This document shows, piece by piece, positions 18,020-27,507 of a DNA stretch of 64,000 nucleotides. The notes beneath the pieces were generated by a model. It ran no database searches. It was given only the letters and a program-made list of their open reading frames with translations, and was not told where the DNA came from. Position 1 is the first letter of the stretch; each line of letters starts with the position of its first letter. The stretch is from Actinomadura rubteroloni (GTDB lineage: Bacteria; Actinomycetota; Actinomycetes; Streptosporangiales; Streptosporangiaceae), in contig NZ_MTBP01000001.1 of the NCBI RefSeq assembly GCF_002911665.1, positions 2,418,001-2,482,000 of the forward strand, given 5' to 3'. The position numbers and the translations under genes were made by a program.

Positions 18020-18373
18020 ATGACGCCGCCGCCCTGGTTGACGGTCACCGGCGACCCGGTTCCGGCCGACCTCGACGGACGGGACTGCCGGACCCGCGCC
18101 GCCCTCTTCACCGAGGCGGCGCGGGCGCTGGCCTTCCCCGACTACTTCGGCCGCAACTGGGACGCCTTCGCCGACTGCCTCCGCGACCTGGACCGCTCGT
18201 CCCTGACCGTCGCGCACGCCGACGAACTGCTCGCCGACGAGGACCCGCGCCAGCTCGCGATCCTGCTGGACGTCCTCGCCGACGCATCCGCCGACGGCCT
18301 CACGACCACCTTCCTGGTCCGCGCCGACCGCGAACCCGAGCTGGAGAACCGCATCGCCGCCGCTCTAACCTGA
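18020..18373 (+). CDS. Barstar-family ribonuclease inhibitor
   Basis: A 117-residue protein with the barstar hallmark helix FPDYFGRNWDAFADCLRDL, whose Asp and Glu-like acidic residues fill the RNase active site in barnase-barstar complexes. It also has the N-terminal LDGRDCRTRAALF strand-helix and a C-terminal TTTFLVRAD strand. It would bind and neutralise any ribonuclease remaining in the cytoplasm. Its location 16 bp after a secreted RNase Sa-like gene makes a textbook toxin-immunity pair. Confidence 0.92.
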   Translation: MTPPPWLTVTGDPVPADLDGRDCRTRAALFTEAARALAFPDYFGRNWDAFADCLRDLDRSSLTVAHADELLADEDPRQLAILLDVLADASADGLTTTFLVRADREPELENRIAAALT

Positions 18374-18381
18374 CGGGCACG

Positions 18382-19548
18382 ATGCCCGATTGTTCCTCCT
18401 GCGGGGGCGTGGTCGCCCCCGACGGCCGCTGCTGGGACTGCGGCACGCCCCAGCCGTCCTTCCGCGCCCACCTCGAAACCGTCCTCGCCGACCGCGCCGC
18501 CGGCGTCAGCGACCGCGGCACCCGCCCCGGCGCCAACGCCGACGCGCTCGCCCTGGCGACCGCCGGCGCCTGGACGATCGCCGTCGTCTGCGACGGCGTC
18601 TCACTCACCCCGCGCGCCGACCGCGCCGCCCGCATCGCCGCCGAGACGGCCGCCGCCGAACTGACGACCCGCCTGCACGCCGGCACCGAACCCGAGGACG
18701 CCCTCGACGCCGCCGCCGTCCGCGCGGCCCGCGCCGTGACCGCCCTGGCCACGTCCGCCACTCCTGCTGCCGCCCCGCCCGTGCCCGGCCGCGCCGCGAC
18801 CCCGTCCGCCGCCTCGCCGGAGGCCGCCCGCGCCGCGCTCCCGGCTGTCGCTCCGCCCGGGACGGCTCACGCCGCGTCCCCGTCGGCCGCCTCGCCCGTG
18901 CCCGGCCGCGCCTCGTCCCCGGCTGCCGCCATGGGGGTGACCGGCCGCGCCGCGTCCCCGGCCGCCGACCCGGCCGGGGCCGACCGCGCCACGCGTCCGG
19001 CCGCCGCCCCAGTTGTGGTCGCCCGCGCCACGTCACGGGCCACCAGTCCGGTCGTGCCCGGCCGCGCCGCGTCCCTGGCCGCCGGTCTGACGGTGGGCGG
19101 GTGCGAGACGGTTTCGGCGGCCCTGGGCGAGGCGGGTCGTGGGGCGGGTCCGGCGCCGGCGTGCACGTTCGTCGCCGCGATCGCCGGGCCGTCCGGGCTG
19201 TGGACGGGCTGGATCGGCGACAGCCGCGCCTACTGGCTCCCCGACGACGGGACCGCGCTGCGCCTGACCGGGGACGACCACGGCGCGCACGAGGCGCTCG
19301 CCGCCTGGCTCGGCGCGGACGCGGACGAGCCGCGCGTGCGGATCCGGTTCCTGCGCCCGTCCGGGCCGGGTCGGCTGCTGTTGTGCACGGACGGCCTCTG
19401 GCGCTACCTGCCGGGCGCCGCCGAGCTGCGGGCGCGGCTCGGCGGCGGCGACCTGCGCGCGGACGCCCGGGCGCTCGTCGGGCACGCGCTCGCGGCGGGC
19501 GGCCACGACAACGTCACGGCCGTGCTGATCAGAGCTGGAGGCCCGTGA
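18382..19548 (+). CDS. PP2C-like protein with N-terminal zinc ribbon and repetitive Ala/Pro insert
   Basis: A 388-residue protein beginning with a CxxC...CxxC zinc ribbon (Cys4, 7, 17, 20). A PP2C-type core follows: SDRGTRPGANADA, VVCDGVS (residues 69-73), WIGDSRAYWL, LLLCTDGLWRYLPG and GGHDNVTAVLI. The metal-binding Asp residues look retained, so it may be an active Ser/Thr phosphatase. Between strands, residues about 125-258 are a low-complexity Ala/Pro/Arg insert with recurring GRAASPAA-type units (137, 175, 188, 228). TAACCT lies 10 nt before the ATG. The gene overlaps the convergent ALDH by 20 bp. Confidence 0.82.
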   Translation: MPDCSSCGGVVAPDGRCWDCGTPQPSFRAHLETVLADRAAGVSDRGTRPGANADALALATAGAWTIAVVCDGVSLTPRADRAARIAAETAAAELTTRLHAGTEPEDALDAAAVRAARAVTALATSATPAAAPPVPGRAATPSAASPEAARAALPAVAPPGTAHAASPSAASPVPGRASSPAAAMGVTGRAASPAADPAGADRATRPAAAPVVVARATSRATSPVVPGRAASLAAGLTVGGCETVSAALGEAGRGAGPAPACTFVAAIAGPSGLWTGWIGDSRAYWLPDDGTALRLTGDDHGAHEALAAWLGADADEPRVRIRFLRPSGPGRLLLCTDGLWRYLPGAAELRARLGGGDLRADARALVGHALAAGGHDNVTAVLIRAGGP

Positions 19549-20956
19549 GGACCATCACCTTCTCCTCGGTGTAGTCGTTCATCGCCGAGTGGAGACCCTC
19601 GCGGCCGACGCCGGAGTCCTTCACGCCGCCGTAGGGCATCTGGTCGGCGCGGTAGGACGGGACGTCGCCGATGATCACGCCGCCGACGTCCAGTTCGCGG
19701 TGCGCGCGGAACGCGACGTCCAGGCTGCGGGTGAACACGCCCGCCTGGAGGCCGAAGGCGGAGTCGTTGACGTGGGCGAACGCGTCGTCCACGCCGTCCA
19801 CCGGCTGGACGAGCAGGACGGGCCCGAAGACCTCCTCGCGCGCGACCTTGGCGTCGGCGGGCACCTCGGACAGGATCGTCGGGGCGTAGACCGCGCCGTC
19901 GCGCGAGCCGCCGGCGAGGACCTTGGCGCCCGCGTCCACGGCCTCGTTCACCCAGGTCTCCACCCGGACGGCCGCGTCGGTGCTGACCAGCGGGCCGACC
20001 TGGGTGCGCTCGTCCCACGGGTCCCCGGTGACCAGGCCGTTGACGGCGTCGATGAGCTTGGGCAGGAACTCCTCGTAGACCGAACGGTCGACGTACACGC
20101 GCTGGACGGCGATGCAGCTCTGCCCGCCCTGGTAGTTGGCGAACAGCCCGATCCGGGACGCGGCCCAGTCCAGGTCGGCGTCGGGCAGCACGACCGCCGC
20201 GCCGTTCCCGCCGAGTTCCAGAGTGACGTGCTTGCGCGGGACCTGGTCGTTGATGGACCACCCGACCGGCACCGAGCCGGTGAACGACACGATCGGCAGG
20301 CGCGGGTCGTCCACGAGACCACCCGCCCGGTCGTTGGGCACCGGCAGCACCGAGAACATCCCGACCGGCAGGTCGGTCTCGGCCAGCAGCTCGCCGAGCA
20401 GCAGCGCCGACAGCGGCGTCGCGGGCGCGGGCTTGACGATGATGGGCGTCCCGACCGCGATCGCCGGAGCGATCTTGTGCGCGGTCAGGTTGAGCGGGAA
20501 GTTGAACGGCGAGATCCCGAGCACCGGGCCGCGCGGTACGCGGGTGACGTAGGCGACACGTCCGGCGGCGGCGGGCTCGGTGTCGAGCCGCTGCACGTTC
20601 CCGCTCCAGCGGCGCGTCTCCTCGGCCGCGAACCGGAACGTCGCGACCGCCCGCGCCACCTCGCCGCGCGCCCACAGCAGCGGCTTGCCGTTCTCGGCGG
20701 TGATCAGCCGGGCGACCTCGTCGGCGCGCTCGGCCAGCCGCCGCGACACGTGCAGCAGCGCCTCGGCCCGCACGTGCAGCGGCAGGGCGGCGGCCTGGCG
20801 GCGCACCGCGTCGGCGGCGGCCACCGCCTCCTCGACCTGCGCGGGCGTCGGGACGGACGCCGCCCCGACCACGTGCCCGTCAAAGGGGTTGGTGACCTCG
20901 ATGGACTCGTCCCCGGTCGCCGGACGCCCGGCCAGCCAGAAAGGTGTCACGTTCAT
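19529..20956 (-). CDS. NAD(P)-dependent aldehyde dehydrogenase
   Basis: A 475-residue ALDH: FNFPLNLTAHKIAPA (coenzyme site), KPAPATPLSAL, FTGSVPVGW, ELGGNGAAVVLPDAD with the catalytic Glu, GGQSCIAVQRVYV with the catalytic Cys, EEVFGPVL and PYGGVKDSGVGREG near the C-terminus. It is close to succinate-semialdehyde or glyceraldehyde-3-phosphate (GapN-like) dehydrogenases but the substrate cannot be assigned. The ATG at 20956 follows AAGGAG; an in-frame start 30 bp upstream is less likely. It is separated by 52 bp from the LLM oxidoreductase gene on the same strand. Confidence 0.94.
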   Translation of the reverse strand: MNVTPFWLAGRPATGDESIEVTNPFDGHVVGAASVPTPAQVEEAVAAADAVRRQAAALPLHVRAEALLHVSRRLAERADEVARLITAENGKPLLWARGEVARAVATFRFAAEETRRWSGNVQRLDTEPAAAGRVAYVTRVPRGPVLGISPFNFPLNLTAHKIAPAIAVGTPIIVKPAPATPLSALLLGELLAETDLPVGMFSVLPVPNDRAGGLVDDPRLPIVSFTGSVPVGWSINDQVPRKHVTLELGGNGAAVVLPDADLDWAASRIGLFANYQGGQSCIAVQRVYVDRSVYEEFLPKLIDAVNGLVTGDPWDERTQVGPLVSTDAAVRVETWVNEAVDAGAKVLAGGSRDGAVYAPTILSEVPADAKVAREEVFGPVLLVQPVDGVDDAFAHVNDSAFGLQAGVFTRSLDVAFRAHRELDVGGVIIGDVPSYRADQMPYGGVKDSGVGREGLHSAMNDYTEEKVMVLTGLQL

Positions 20957-21008
20957 CCGTCTGCACTCCTTCTCGCGTCGATCCACGCTATCCCGGCGCC
21001 CGCGCCCG

Positions 21009-21992
21009 TCATCGGGCGAGGTCGTAGGGATCGGCGAGCAGTTCGTAGGACCGCACCCGGTCCTCGTGGTGGTACACCGACGTCACGACCATGACCTCGT
21101 CCACGCCGGTGCGTTCCAGCAGCGCGTCCAGCTCCGCCCGGACGGTCGCGGGGCTCCCGATGACCTGGTCGGCGAGCCGGTCCTTGACCATCTGGGCCTC
21201 GACCGGCGAGAACACCTGGGCCGCGGCGTCCTCCGGCGTCGGCAGCGGCCCGGGCAGCCCCTGCCGCAGCCGCAAGAACTGAAGCGCCTGCGGACGGGAC
21301 ATCTCCCGCGCCTTCTCGTCCGTCTCGGCGGCCATGACGGACACGCCGATCATCGAGTACGGCTCGCTCAGCACCGACGACGGACGGAACGACTCCCGGT
21401 ACAAAGCGAGAGCGGGCAGGGTGTTCCGCGCCATGAAATGGTGCGCGAACGCGAACGGCAGCCCGAGCAGCCCGGCGAGCCGCGCGCTGTACCCGCTGGA
21501 TCCGAGCAGCCACACCGGGGGCCCGTTCCCCGCCGCCGGGGTGATCACGCTCTTGTCGTCGAAGTAGCCGTTCAGCTCGGCGACCTGCTCGGGGAAGTCG
21601 TCCGCCGACAGGGCCTCGGGGGAGCGGCGCAGCGCCCGCGCGGTGGCCTGGTCGGTGCCGGGCGCGCGGCCGAGGCCGAGGTCGATGCGGCCGGGATAGA
21701 GCGCTTCGAGCGTCCCGAACTGCTCGGCGACGACCATCGGCGCGTGGTTGGGCAGCATGATCCCGCCCGACCCGATCCGCATCCGCTCCGTCGCCGCCGC
21801 GACCTGGCCGATGAGGACGGCCGTCGCGGAGCTGGCGATGCCGGGCATCGCGTGGTGCTCGGCGAGCCAGTACCGGTGGTAGCCGAGGGCCTCGGTGCGC
21901 CGGGCGAGGTCCAGCGTGTTGCGCAGCGCCTGCCCGGACGTGGAGCCGGACGCCACGGGAGCGAGGTCGAGGACGGAGAAGGGAACGGTCAT
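21009..21992 (-). CDS. LLM-class flavin-dependent oxidoreductase
   Basis: A 327-residue bacterial luciferase-like monooxygenase: [12 protein letters not shown] at the N-terminus, [59 protein letters not shown] and [13 protein letters not shown]. This is the MsnO8/YtmO-like subgroup using FMNH2 supplied by a reductase, and the two flavin reductases at 6033-7087 could in principle serve it. The gene is divergent from the uvrA-like gene, with 60 bp between the two starts. Confidence 0.93.
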   Translation of the reverse strand: MTVPFSVLDLAPVASGSTSGQALRNTLDLARRTEALGYHRYWLAEHHAMPGIASSATAVLIGQVAAATERMRIGSGGIMLPNHAPMVVAEQFGTLEALYPGRIDLGLGRAPGTDQATARALRRSPEALSADDFPEQVAELNGYFDDKSVITPAAGNGPPVWLLGSSGYSARLAGLLGLPFAFAHHFMARNTLPALALYRESFRPSSVLSEPYSMIGVSVMAAETDEKAREMSRPQALQFLRLRQGLPGPLPTPEDAAAQVFSPVEAQMVKDRLADQVIGSPATVRAELDALLERTGVDEVMVVTSVYHHEDRVRSYELLADPYDLAR

Positions 21993-22052
21993 GTTCTCTG
22001 CAACCCGTGCGTCCGCGCGGGTCTTCCCGCCGTCCGGGGTACGGTCCCGATC

Positions 22053-24383
22053 ATGGAGGACGGGTTCGTCCGGGTCCGGGACGCGCGGGAGCACAACCTG
22101 CGGAACGTGGACGTCGCCGTGCCGCGCGACGCGCTCGTGGCGTTCACCGGCGTGTCCGGGTCGGGCAAGTCGTCGCTGGCGTTCGGGACGATCTACGCCG
22201 AGGCGCAGCGCCGCTACCTGGAGTCGGTCGCGCCGTACGCGCGGCGGCTCCTGGACCAGGCCGGGACGCCCGCCGTCGGCGACGTGACCGGGCTGCCCCC
22301 GGCGGTCGCGCTCGGCCAGCGGCGGTCGGTGCCGTCGTCGCGGTCGTCGGTCGGGACGGTCACCGCGCTGTCCAACTCGCTGCGGATGCTGATGTCGCGC
22401 GCGGGCGACTACCCGCCGGGCGCCGAGACGCTGTACTCCGACGCGTTCTCGCCCAACACGATCGTCGGGGCGTGCCCGCGCTGCGACGGGCTCGGCGAGG
22501 TGCACGAGGTCACCGAGGAGTCGCTCGTCCCGGATCCGTCGCTGAGCATCCGGGATGGCGCGATCGCGTCCTGGCCCGGCGCATGGCAGGGCAAGAACCT
22601 CCGGGACGTCCTCGCGGCGCTCGGGTACGACATCGACCGGCCGTGGCGGGACCTGCCGCAGGACGAGCGGGACTGGATCCTGTTCACCGAGGACCAGCCC
22701 GTCGTGACCGTCCATCCCGAGCGCGAGGCGCACCGGATCCAGCGGCCGTACCAGGGGACGTACTCGTCGGCGCGGCGGCTCGTGCTGCGCGCGTACTCCG
22801 AGTCGCGCAGCGAGGCGCGGCGCGCGAAGGCGGCGTCGTTCCTCGCCGCGCGCGTCTGCCCGCTGTGCGGCGGGCGGCGGCTGCGCCTGGACGCGCTCGC
22901 CGTGACGTTCGCCGGCCGCTCGATCGCCGAGCTGGCCGCGCTGCCGCTGACGGAGCTGGCCGATCTGCTGCGTCCGCACACCGGGGGCGACGAGCCGGCC
23001 GGGGTCCTGACGCGTGATCTGGTGGCGCGGATCGCGGTGCTGACCGAACTCGGCCTCGGCTACCTCAGCGTGGACCGGACGAGCCCGACGCTGTCGGCGG
23101 GGGAACTGCAACGGCTGCGGCTCGCGACGCAACTGCGGTCGGGCCTGTTCGGCGTGGTGTACGTGCTGGACGAGCCGTCCGCCGGGCTGCACCCCGCCGA
23201 CACCGAGGCGCTGACCGGGGTGCTCGGGCGGCTGCGCGCGGCCGGGAACAGCGTGTTCTTCGTGGAGCACGACCTGGACGTCGTGCGCCGCGCCGACTGG
23301 ATCGTGGACGTCGGGCCGGGCGCCGGGGCGGCGGGCGGGCGCGTCCTCTACAGCGGGCCGGTGGACGGCCTCGGCAAGGCGGCCGAGTCCGTGACCCGCC
23401 GCTATCTGTTCGGTGAGGTAGAACGACCGGTCCGGACACCGCGCGAGCCGTCCGGGTGGCTGCGGCTGCGCGACGTCGCCCGCCACAACCTGCGCGGACT
23501 CGACGTGGACGTCCCGCTCGGCGTGTTCACCGCGATCACGGGCGTGTCCGGGTCGGGGAAGTCCACGCTGCTGGACGTGCTCGCGGAGACGCCGGAGTTC
23601 GAGCGGATCGTCCGGGTCGACCAGAAACCCATCGGCCGCACCCCGCGCTCCAACCTCGCGACCTACACCGGCCTGTTCGACGCCGTGCGCCGCGTGTTCG
23701 CCGCCACCGACGCGGCGAAGGCGCGCGGCTACGACGCCGGACGGTTCTCCTTCAACGTGGAAGGCGGGCGTTGCCCCCACTGCCAGGGCGAGGGATACGT
23801 ATCGGTGGAGCTGCTGTTCCTGCCGTCCACCTACGCGCCGTGCCCGGTGTGCCACGGCGCCCGCTACAACCCCGAGACACTGGACGTCCGGTGGAACGGC
23901 CTGGACATCGCGCAAGTCCTCGGCCTGACTGTGGACGACGCGGCGACCGTCCTCGCCGAGATCCCCGCCGCCGCCCGCGCGCTGCGGACGCTGCGCGGCG
24001 TCGGCCTCGGCTACCTGCGGCTCGGCCAGCCCGCGACCGAACTGTCCGGCGGCGAGGCGCAGCGGATCAAGCTGGCCGCCGAACTGCGCCGCGCCCGCCG
24101 CCGCGACACCCTCTACCTGCTGGACGAGCCGACGACCGGCCTGCACCCCGCCGACGCCGACCTGCTCATGGCGCGCCTGCACGCGCTGGTCGACGGCGGC
24201 GCGACGGTCGTGGCGGCCGAGCACGCGATGGACGCGGTGGCCGCCGCCGACTTCGTCCTTGACCTCGGACCGGGCGGCGGGGACGACGGCGGCCGGATCG
24301 TCGCGGCCGGCACCCCGGCACAGGTCGCCGCGTCCCCGGAAAGCCGCACGGCGCCCTATCTGCGCCCCCGGCTGGTCGGCTAG
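22053..24383 (+). CDS. Class-II UvrA-like ABC excinuclease subunit
   Basis: A 776-residue tandem ABC ATPase. Two Walker A motifs ([13 protein letters not shown] and [12 protein letters not shown]), two signatures ([12 protein letters not shown] and [12 protein letters not shown]), two Walker B segments ([24 protein letters not shown]) and zinc-finger pairs [15 protein letters not shown] and [15 protein letters not shown] identify UvrA. At 776 residues it is well short of canonical UvrA (about 950), matching the class that lacks the UvrB-binding region and is associated with resistance to DNA-targeting drugs. The ATG at 22053 follows TACGGT by exactly 7 nt, so the mRNA is probably leaderless. 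Confidence 0.92.
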   Translation: MEDGFVRVRDAREHNLRNVDVAVPRDALVAFTGVSGSGKSSLAFGTIYAEAQRRYLESVAPYARRLLDQAGTPAVGDVTGLPPAVALGQRRSVPSSRSSVGTVTALSNSLRMLMSRAGDYPPGAETLYSDAFSPNTIVGACPRCDGLGEVHEVTEESLVPDPSLSIRDGAIASWPGAWQGKNLRDVLAALGYDIDRPWRDLPQDERDWILFTEDQPVVTVHPEREAHRIQRPYQGTYSSARRLVLRAYSESRSEARRAKAASFLAARVCPLCGGRRLRLDALAVTFAGRSIAELAALPLTELADLLRPHTGGDEPAGVLTRDLVARIAVLTELGLGYLSVDRTSPTLSAGELQRLRLATQLRSGLFGVVYVLDEPSAGLHPADTEALTGVLGRLRAAGNSVFFVEHDLDVVRRADWIVDVGPGAGAAGGRVLYSGPVDGLGKAAESVTRRYLFGEVERPVRTPREPSGWLRLRDVARHNLRGLDVDVPLGVFTAITGVSGSGKSTLLDVLAETPEFERIVRVDQKPIGRTPRSNLATYTGLFDAVRRVFAATDAAKARGYDAGRFSFNVEGGRCPHCQGEGYVSVELLFLPSTYAPCPVCHGARYNPETLDVRWNGLDIAQVLGLTVDDAATVLAEIPAAARALRTLRGVGLGYLRLGQPATELSGGEAQRIKLAAELRRARRRDTLYLLDEPTTGLHPADADLLMARLHALVDGGATVVAAEHAMDAVAAADFVLDLGPGGGDDGGRIVAAGTPAQVAASPESRTAPYLRPRLVG

Positions 24384-24500
24384 GCCCGCCGCGTCGAGCA
24401 GCACCGCGACGACCTCCCGCGCGGTGGACACCGGGGCGACGGCCGTCGCGGCGCCGGGCGGGTGCGGAACGCCGAGCAGCGCGGCGGGCCGTGCGGCCGG

Positions 24501-24661
24501 CGTGCGGGAACCGGGCGCGAGTGCCTCGCCACCAGGCCCGCTCGGATTGAGCCGGCCAGGCGCAGCGCGGCGTGCGGGAACCGGGCGCGAGTGGCTCGCC
24601 ACCGGGCCCGCTCGGATCGAGCCGGCCAGGCGCAGCGCGGCGTGCGGGAACCGGGCGTCGG
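24501..24661. repeat. 70-bp intergenic tandem repeat, about 2.3 copies
   Basis: Copies start at 24501, 24571 and 24641 (partial), each opening CGTGCGGGAACCGGGCG. The first two 70-bp units differ at only a few positions (for example CC/GG at about 24524/24594 and T/C in GGATTGAG/GGATCGAG). The array fills most of the 318-bp gap between the uvrA-like gene and the convergent TetR gene; I see no gene in that gap. Confidence 0.9.
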
Positions 24662-24701
24662 GTGGCGGGCGCCGGGTGCGGTGGCCTGGTGCGCGGGTCG
24701 G

Positions 24702-25253
24702 TCAGAGTGGGCCGGTGAGGTAGCGCTGGAAGGTCGGGGCTAGCCAGGCCACGGCGTCGTCGCGGCTGAGCGCTACGACCGGCGGCAGCCGCAGGACGTG
24801 GCGGCAGAGGGCGAAGCCGAGGGCCTGTGACGCGGCCATTCCCGCGCGCGGGGCGGCGGTGGACGGGTCGCCGGTGACGGCCGCGACGGCCGGGACGAGC
24901 TGGGCCGCGAGGACGCCCCGGACGCGTTCGGCGACGTCCTCGTCCGTCGTGGCGGTGCGGAGCAGGATGCGCAGGTTCTCGTCGTCGTCCCACAGGTCCA
25001 GCAGGTGGCCCGCGAGGACGCGGCCGATGTCGGCGCGCGGCGCGGCGGCGAGGTCGGGCAGCCGCAGGTCCAGGTCGGCGGCGGCGGCGAAGAGGCCCTG
25101 CTTGCTGCCGAAGTAGCGCATGACCATCGACGGGTCGATGCGCGCGTCGGCGGCGATGGCGCGGATCGTCGCGCGGTCGTAGCCGTCGGCGGCGAAGCGG
25201 CTGCGCGCGGCGGCGAGGATCACGCCCCGGGTCTCCTCGGATGTCCTTCTCAT
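24702..25253 (-). CDS. TetR-family regulator
   Basis: A 183-residue TetR protein: VILAAARSRFAADGYDRATIRAIAADA, DPSMVMRYFGSKQGLFAAA, then a helical domain containing LAGHLLDLWDDDENLRILLRTA (the TetR_C17/DUF-type form). The start is the ATG at 25253; an in-frame ATG at 25262 would add three residues. It is divergent from an FAD monooxygenase gene, and the shared 115-bp gap contains three copies of GTTGGCCAAC, so it likely represses both genes until an aromatic ligand is bound. Confidence 0.93.
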   Translation of the reverse strand: MRRTSEETRGVILAAARSRFAADGYDRATIRAIAADARIDPSMVMRYFGSKQGLFAAAADLDLRLPDLAAAPRADIGRVLAGHLLDLWDDDENLRILLRTATTDEDVAERVRGVLAAQLVPAVAAVTGDPSTAAPRAGMAASQALGFALCRHVLRLPPVVALSRDDAVAWLAPTFQRYLTGPL

Positions 25254-25277
25254 GCGCCGCATCGTAGGCCAACATCC

Positions 25278-25346
25278 GTTGGCCAACAAGTGTTGACATT
25301 GCGGTCGGCGCCGCTCCATGCTGTTGGCCAACGGCCGTTGGCCAAC
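25278..25346. promoter_or_regulatory. Triple palindromic operator of the tetR-monooxygenase divergent region
   Basis: The perfect 10-bp palindrome GTTGGCCAAC occurs at 25278-25287, 25323-25332 and 25337-25346. Copies 1 and 3 are followed by a related half-site (AAGTGTTGACA, AAACGTTGACA). Copies 2 and 3 are 14 bp apart centre to centre; copy 1 lies near the TetR start. This layout fits a TetR repressor controlling both directions. Confidence 0.75.
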
Positions 25347-25368
25347 AAACGTTGACATGGAGGACGCC

Positions 25369-26514
25369 ATGACCGAGCAGACCGGGATCCTCATCGTCGG
25401 AGCCGGCCCCACCGGGCTCACCGCCGCCGTCGCGCTCACCCTCGCCGGACACGACGTCACCGTCGTGGACGCCGCCGCCGAGGGCGCCAACACCTCCCGC
25501 GCCGCCGTCGTCCACGCGCGCAGCCTGGAGGTCCTCCAGCCGCTCGGCGTCACCGGGGAACTCGTCGCGCGGGGCATCGAGGCGGGCCGGTTCACCGTCC
25601 GCGACCGGGACCGGGTCCTCGTGCCCGTCCCGTTCGACGGGCTGCCGACCGCCCACCCGTACACGCTGATGCTGTCGCAGGCCGAGACCGAGGCCGTCCT
25701 GCTGCGCCGCTTCACCGACCTCGGCGGACGCGTGCTGCGGCCCGTCCGGCTCACCGCGCTCACCGAGGACGCCGCCGGGATCACCGCCGAGTTCGAGAGC
25801 CGCGAACCGATCCGCGCGCAGTACGTCGTCGGCGCCGACGGGATGCACAGCACGGTCCGCGAGCAGGCCGGGATCGGGTTCGGCGGCGGCGACTACGCCG
25901 AGTCGTTCGTGCTCGCCGACGTCCGGCTGCGCGGCGGCGCGCTGCCCGCCGACGAGGTCGTCCTCTACTTCGCCACCGCCGGGATGGTCGTCGTCGCGCC
26001 GCTGCCCGGCGGCACCCACCGCGTCGTCGCCACCGTGGACGCCGCGCCCGAGCACCCGGACGCCGCGTTCGTCCAGGCCCTGCTGGACGAGCGGGGCCCG
26101 CGCCGCGTCCGCGCCGTCGTCGAGGACGTCGTGTGGAGCTCGCGGTTCCGCGTCCACCACCGCGTCGCCGACCGGTACCGCAGCGGGCGGATCCTGCTCG
26201 CGGGCGACGCCGCGCACGTCCACAGCCCGGCGGGCGGGCAGGGCATGAACACCGGCATCCAGGACGCCGTGGCGCTCGCGGACGCGCTGCACACCGCGCT
26301 GACCAGCGGCGATGACGCGCCGCTGGACGCCTACGCCGCAGCGCGCCGTCCGGTCGCCGAGCAGGTCGTCGGGCTGGCGGACCGGCTGACCAGGCTCGCG
26401 ACCGTCGGGCCGCGCGTCCGGCCCGTCCGCAACCTGCTGCTCCGGGCCGCCGGGCACGTGCCCGCCGTCCGGCGCGGGCTGGCCCTGCGCCTGTCGGGGC
26501 TGGTGTACCGGTGA
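25369..26514 (+). CDS. FAD-dependent aromatic-type monooxygenase
   Basis: A 381-residue PHBH-fold flavoprotein: N-terminal dinucleotide motif ILIVGAGPTGLTAAVAL, VVGADGMHSTVREQ (DG motif) and ILLAGDAAHVHSPAGGQGMN (GD motif). It belongs to the group including PheA/TetX/MhpA-like hydroxylases; the C-terminal thioredoxin-like domain of phenol hydroxylases is absent. GGAGG 5 nt upstream supports the ATG at 25369 over the in-frame ATG at 25357. Regulated with the divergent TetR gene through the GTTGGCCAAC cluster. The substrate is unknown and could be an antibiotic or an aromatic compound. Confidence 0.92.
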   Translation: MTEQTGILIVGAGPTGLTAAVALTLAGHDVTVVDAAAEGANTSRAAVVHARSLEVLQPLGVTGELVARGIEAGRFTVRDRDRVLVPVPFDGLPTAHPYTLMLSQAETEAVLLRRFTDLGGRVLRPVRLTALTEDAAGITAEFESREPIRAQYVVGADGMHSTVREQAGIGFGGGDYAESFVLADVRLRGGALPADEVVLYFATAGMVVVAPLPGGTHRVVATVDAAPEHPDAAFVQALLDERGPRRVRAVVEDVVWSSRFRVHHRVADRYRSGRILLAGDAAHVHSPAGGQGMNTGIQDAVALADALHTALTSGDDAPLDAYAAARRPVAEQVVGLADRLTRLATVGPRVRPVRNLLLRAAGHVPAVRRGLALRLSGLVYR

Positions 26515-26521
26515 CGGACGC

Positions 26522-27196
26522 TCAGCGCGCCGCGACGCGATCGGCCCCGCCGGTCGCGTCGGCGTGGTGCCGGGTGCCGGGGAACACCGCGCGCCACGCG
26601 CCGTCCGCCGCGCCGGGCACGCGCACCGCGAAGCCCCCGTTCCGCGCGGTGACGGCCGTGTCGCGGACGGTCCACGGTTTCGTCCCGTCCGGGCGCGACT
26701 CGATCTGAACGCGCGCCCCGCCGTAGGGGACGTACCGGTTCGCCCACGGGTCCAGCCGCGTCAGCCGTCCGGCGACCTCGGCGCCCGTGCCGCGCGCCCG
26801 GACGCCGAACCCCGTGATCCGGGTGTCCCGCTTGATCTCGAAGCTCGCCGCCGCCTCCCGCCGCACCGGCGCCGACGTGCCGCAGACGCTGCCGCTGACC
26901 GCGACCGTCCACCGGCCGCGCGTCTCGATGCCGTCGAAGGCGAAGGACGCGGTCGCACGGCCATCGATCCGTTCCCCGGACGACACATAGTCATAGCCGT
27001 GGCCTTCGGCGGCCTCGACTTCGATGAGCGTTTCGTCCATGCACGTCCCGAAATCGACCGCGACCGTCACCGGGGCGCTCGTGCCGGGCACCAGCCGCAC
27101 CACGGGCGGACCCACCGTGACCACCGGATCCTTCGGGGCGGCGCCCGCCGTCGCCGTGACCGCCAGCGCGGCCCCCGCCGCCAGGACCGTCCGCAC
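26522..27196 (-). CDS. Secreted protein of unknown function
   Basis: A 224-residue protein with a signal peptide (MRTVLAAGAALAVTATAGAA) and a beta-rich mature part containing DFGTCMDE and SGSVCGTS, two Cys that could form a disulfide, and two repeats of an Ig-like or SbsA-like type (VTVGPPVVRLVPG, FGVRARGTGAEVAGRL). I do not recognise a family. The GTG at 27196 follows GGAGGAAGC. It converges with the monooxygenase gene with 7 bp between the stops. Confidence 0.75.
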   Translation of the reverse strand: MRTVLAAGAALAVTATAGAAPKDPVVTVGPPVVRLVPGTSAPVTVAVDFGTCMDETLIEVEAAEGHGYDYVSSGERIDGRATASFAFDGIETRGRWTVAVSGSVCGTSAPVRREAAASFEIKRDTRITGFGVRARGTGAEVAGRLTRLDPWANRYVPYGGARVQIESRPDGTKPWTVRDTAVTARNGGFAVRVPGAADGAWRAVFPGTRHHADATGGADRVAAR

Positions 27197-27295
27197 CGCT
27201 TCCTCCCCGAGCCGCGGAAACCGTCGGGGACCACGATCGGGGGCGGGGACGCCCGGGCCCCGCGCGGCACGCCGCCCGTGACCGGGGCTTTCCTT

Positions 27296-27372
27296 TGGTC
27301 GGGCTGGGGAGATTTGAACTCCCGGCCTCCGCGACCCAAACGCGGCGCGCTGCCAAGCTGCGCTACAGCCCG
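27296..27372 (-). tRNA. tRNA-Pro (UGG anticodon), CCA encoded
   Basis: The minus strand folds into a full cloverleaf: acceptor CGGGCTG/CAGCCCG, D stem GCGC/GCGC, anticodon stem CCGCG/CGCGG with loop TTTGGGT (anticodon TGG), T stem GGGAG/CTCCC with loop TTCAAAT, discriminator A and a genomically encoded CCA at 27296-27298. Confidence 0.98.
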
Positions 27373-27507
27373 TCGACGAACCCGGACGCCACGGCGCCCG
27401 GAACGCTGCCGAGCCTACCAGGGAAGGCGTCCGGCGACCCCGGCCTAAGCCGCGCTTTGGGCGCTCCCGGCACGGTGGCGTCCGACGGACCCGAGGGCGA
27501 GAGGAGC

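Noticed and set aside
20580..22052. Long 5' extension of the uvrA-like frame
   Set aside because: It is antisense to the ALDH and LLM genes; the leaderless ATG at 22053 gives the normal UvrA N-terminus.
27295..27507. N-terminal extension of the MFS gene
   Set aside because: It reads through the tRNA-Pro gene; the GTG at 27508 has a good ribosome-binding site.
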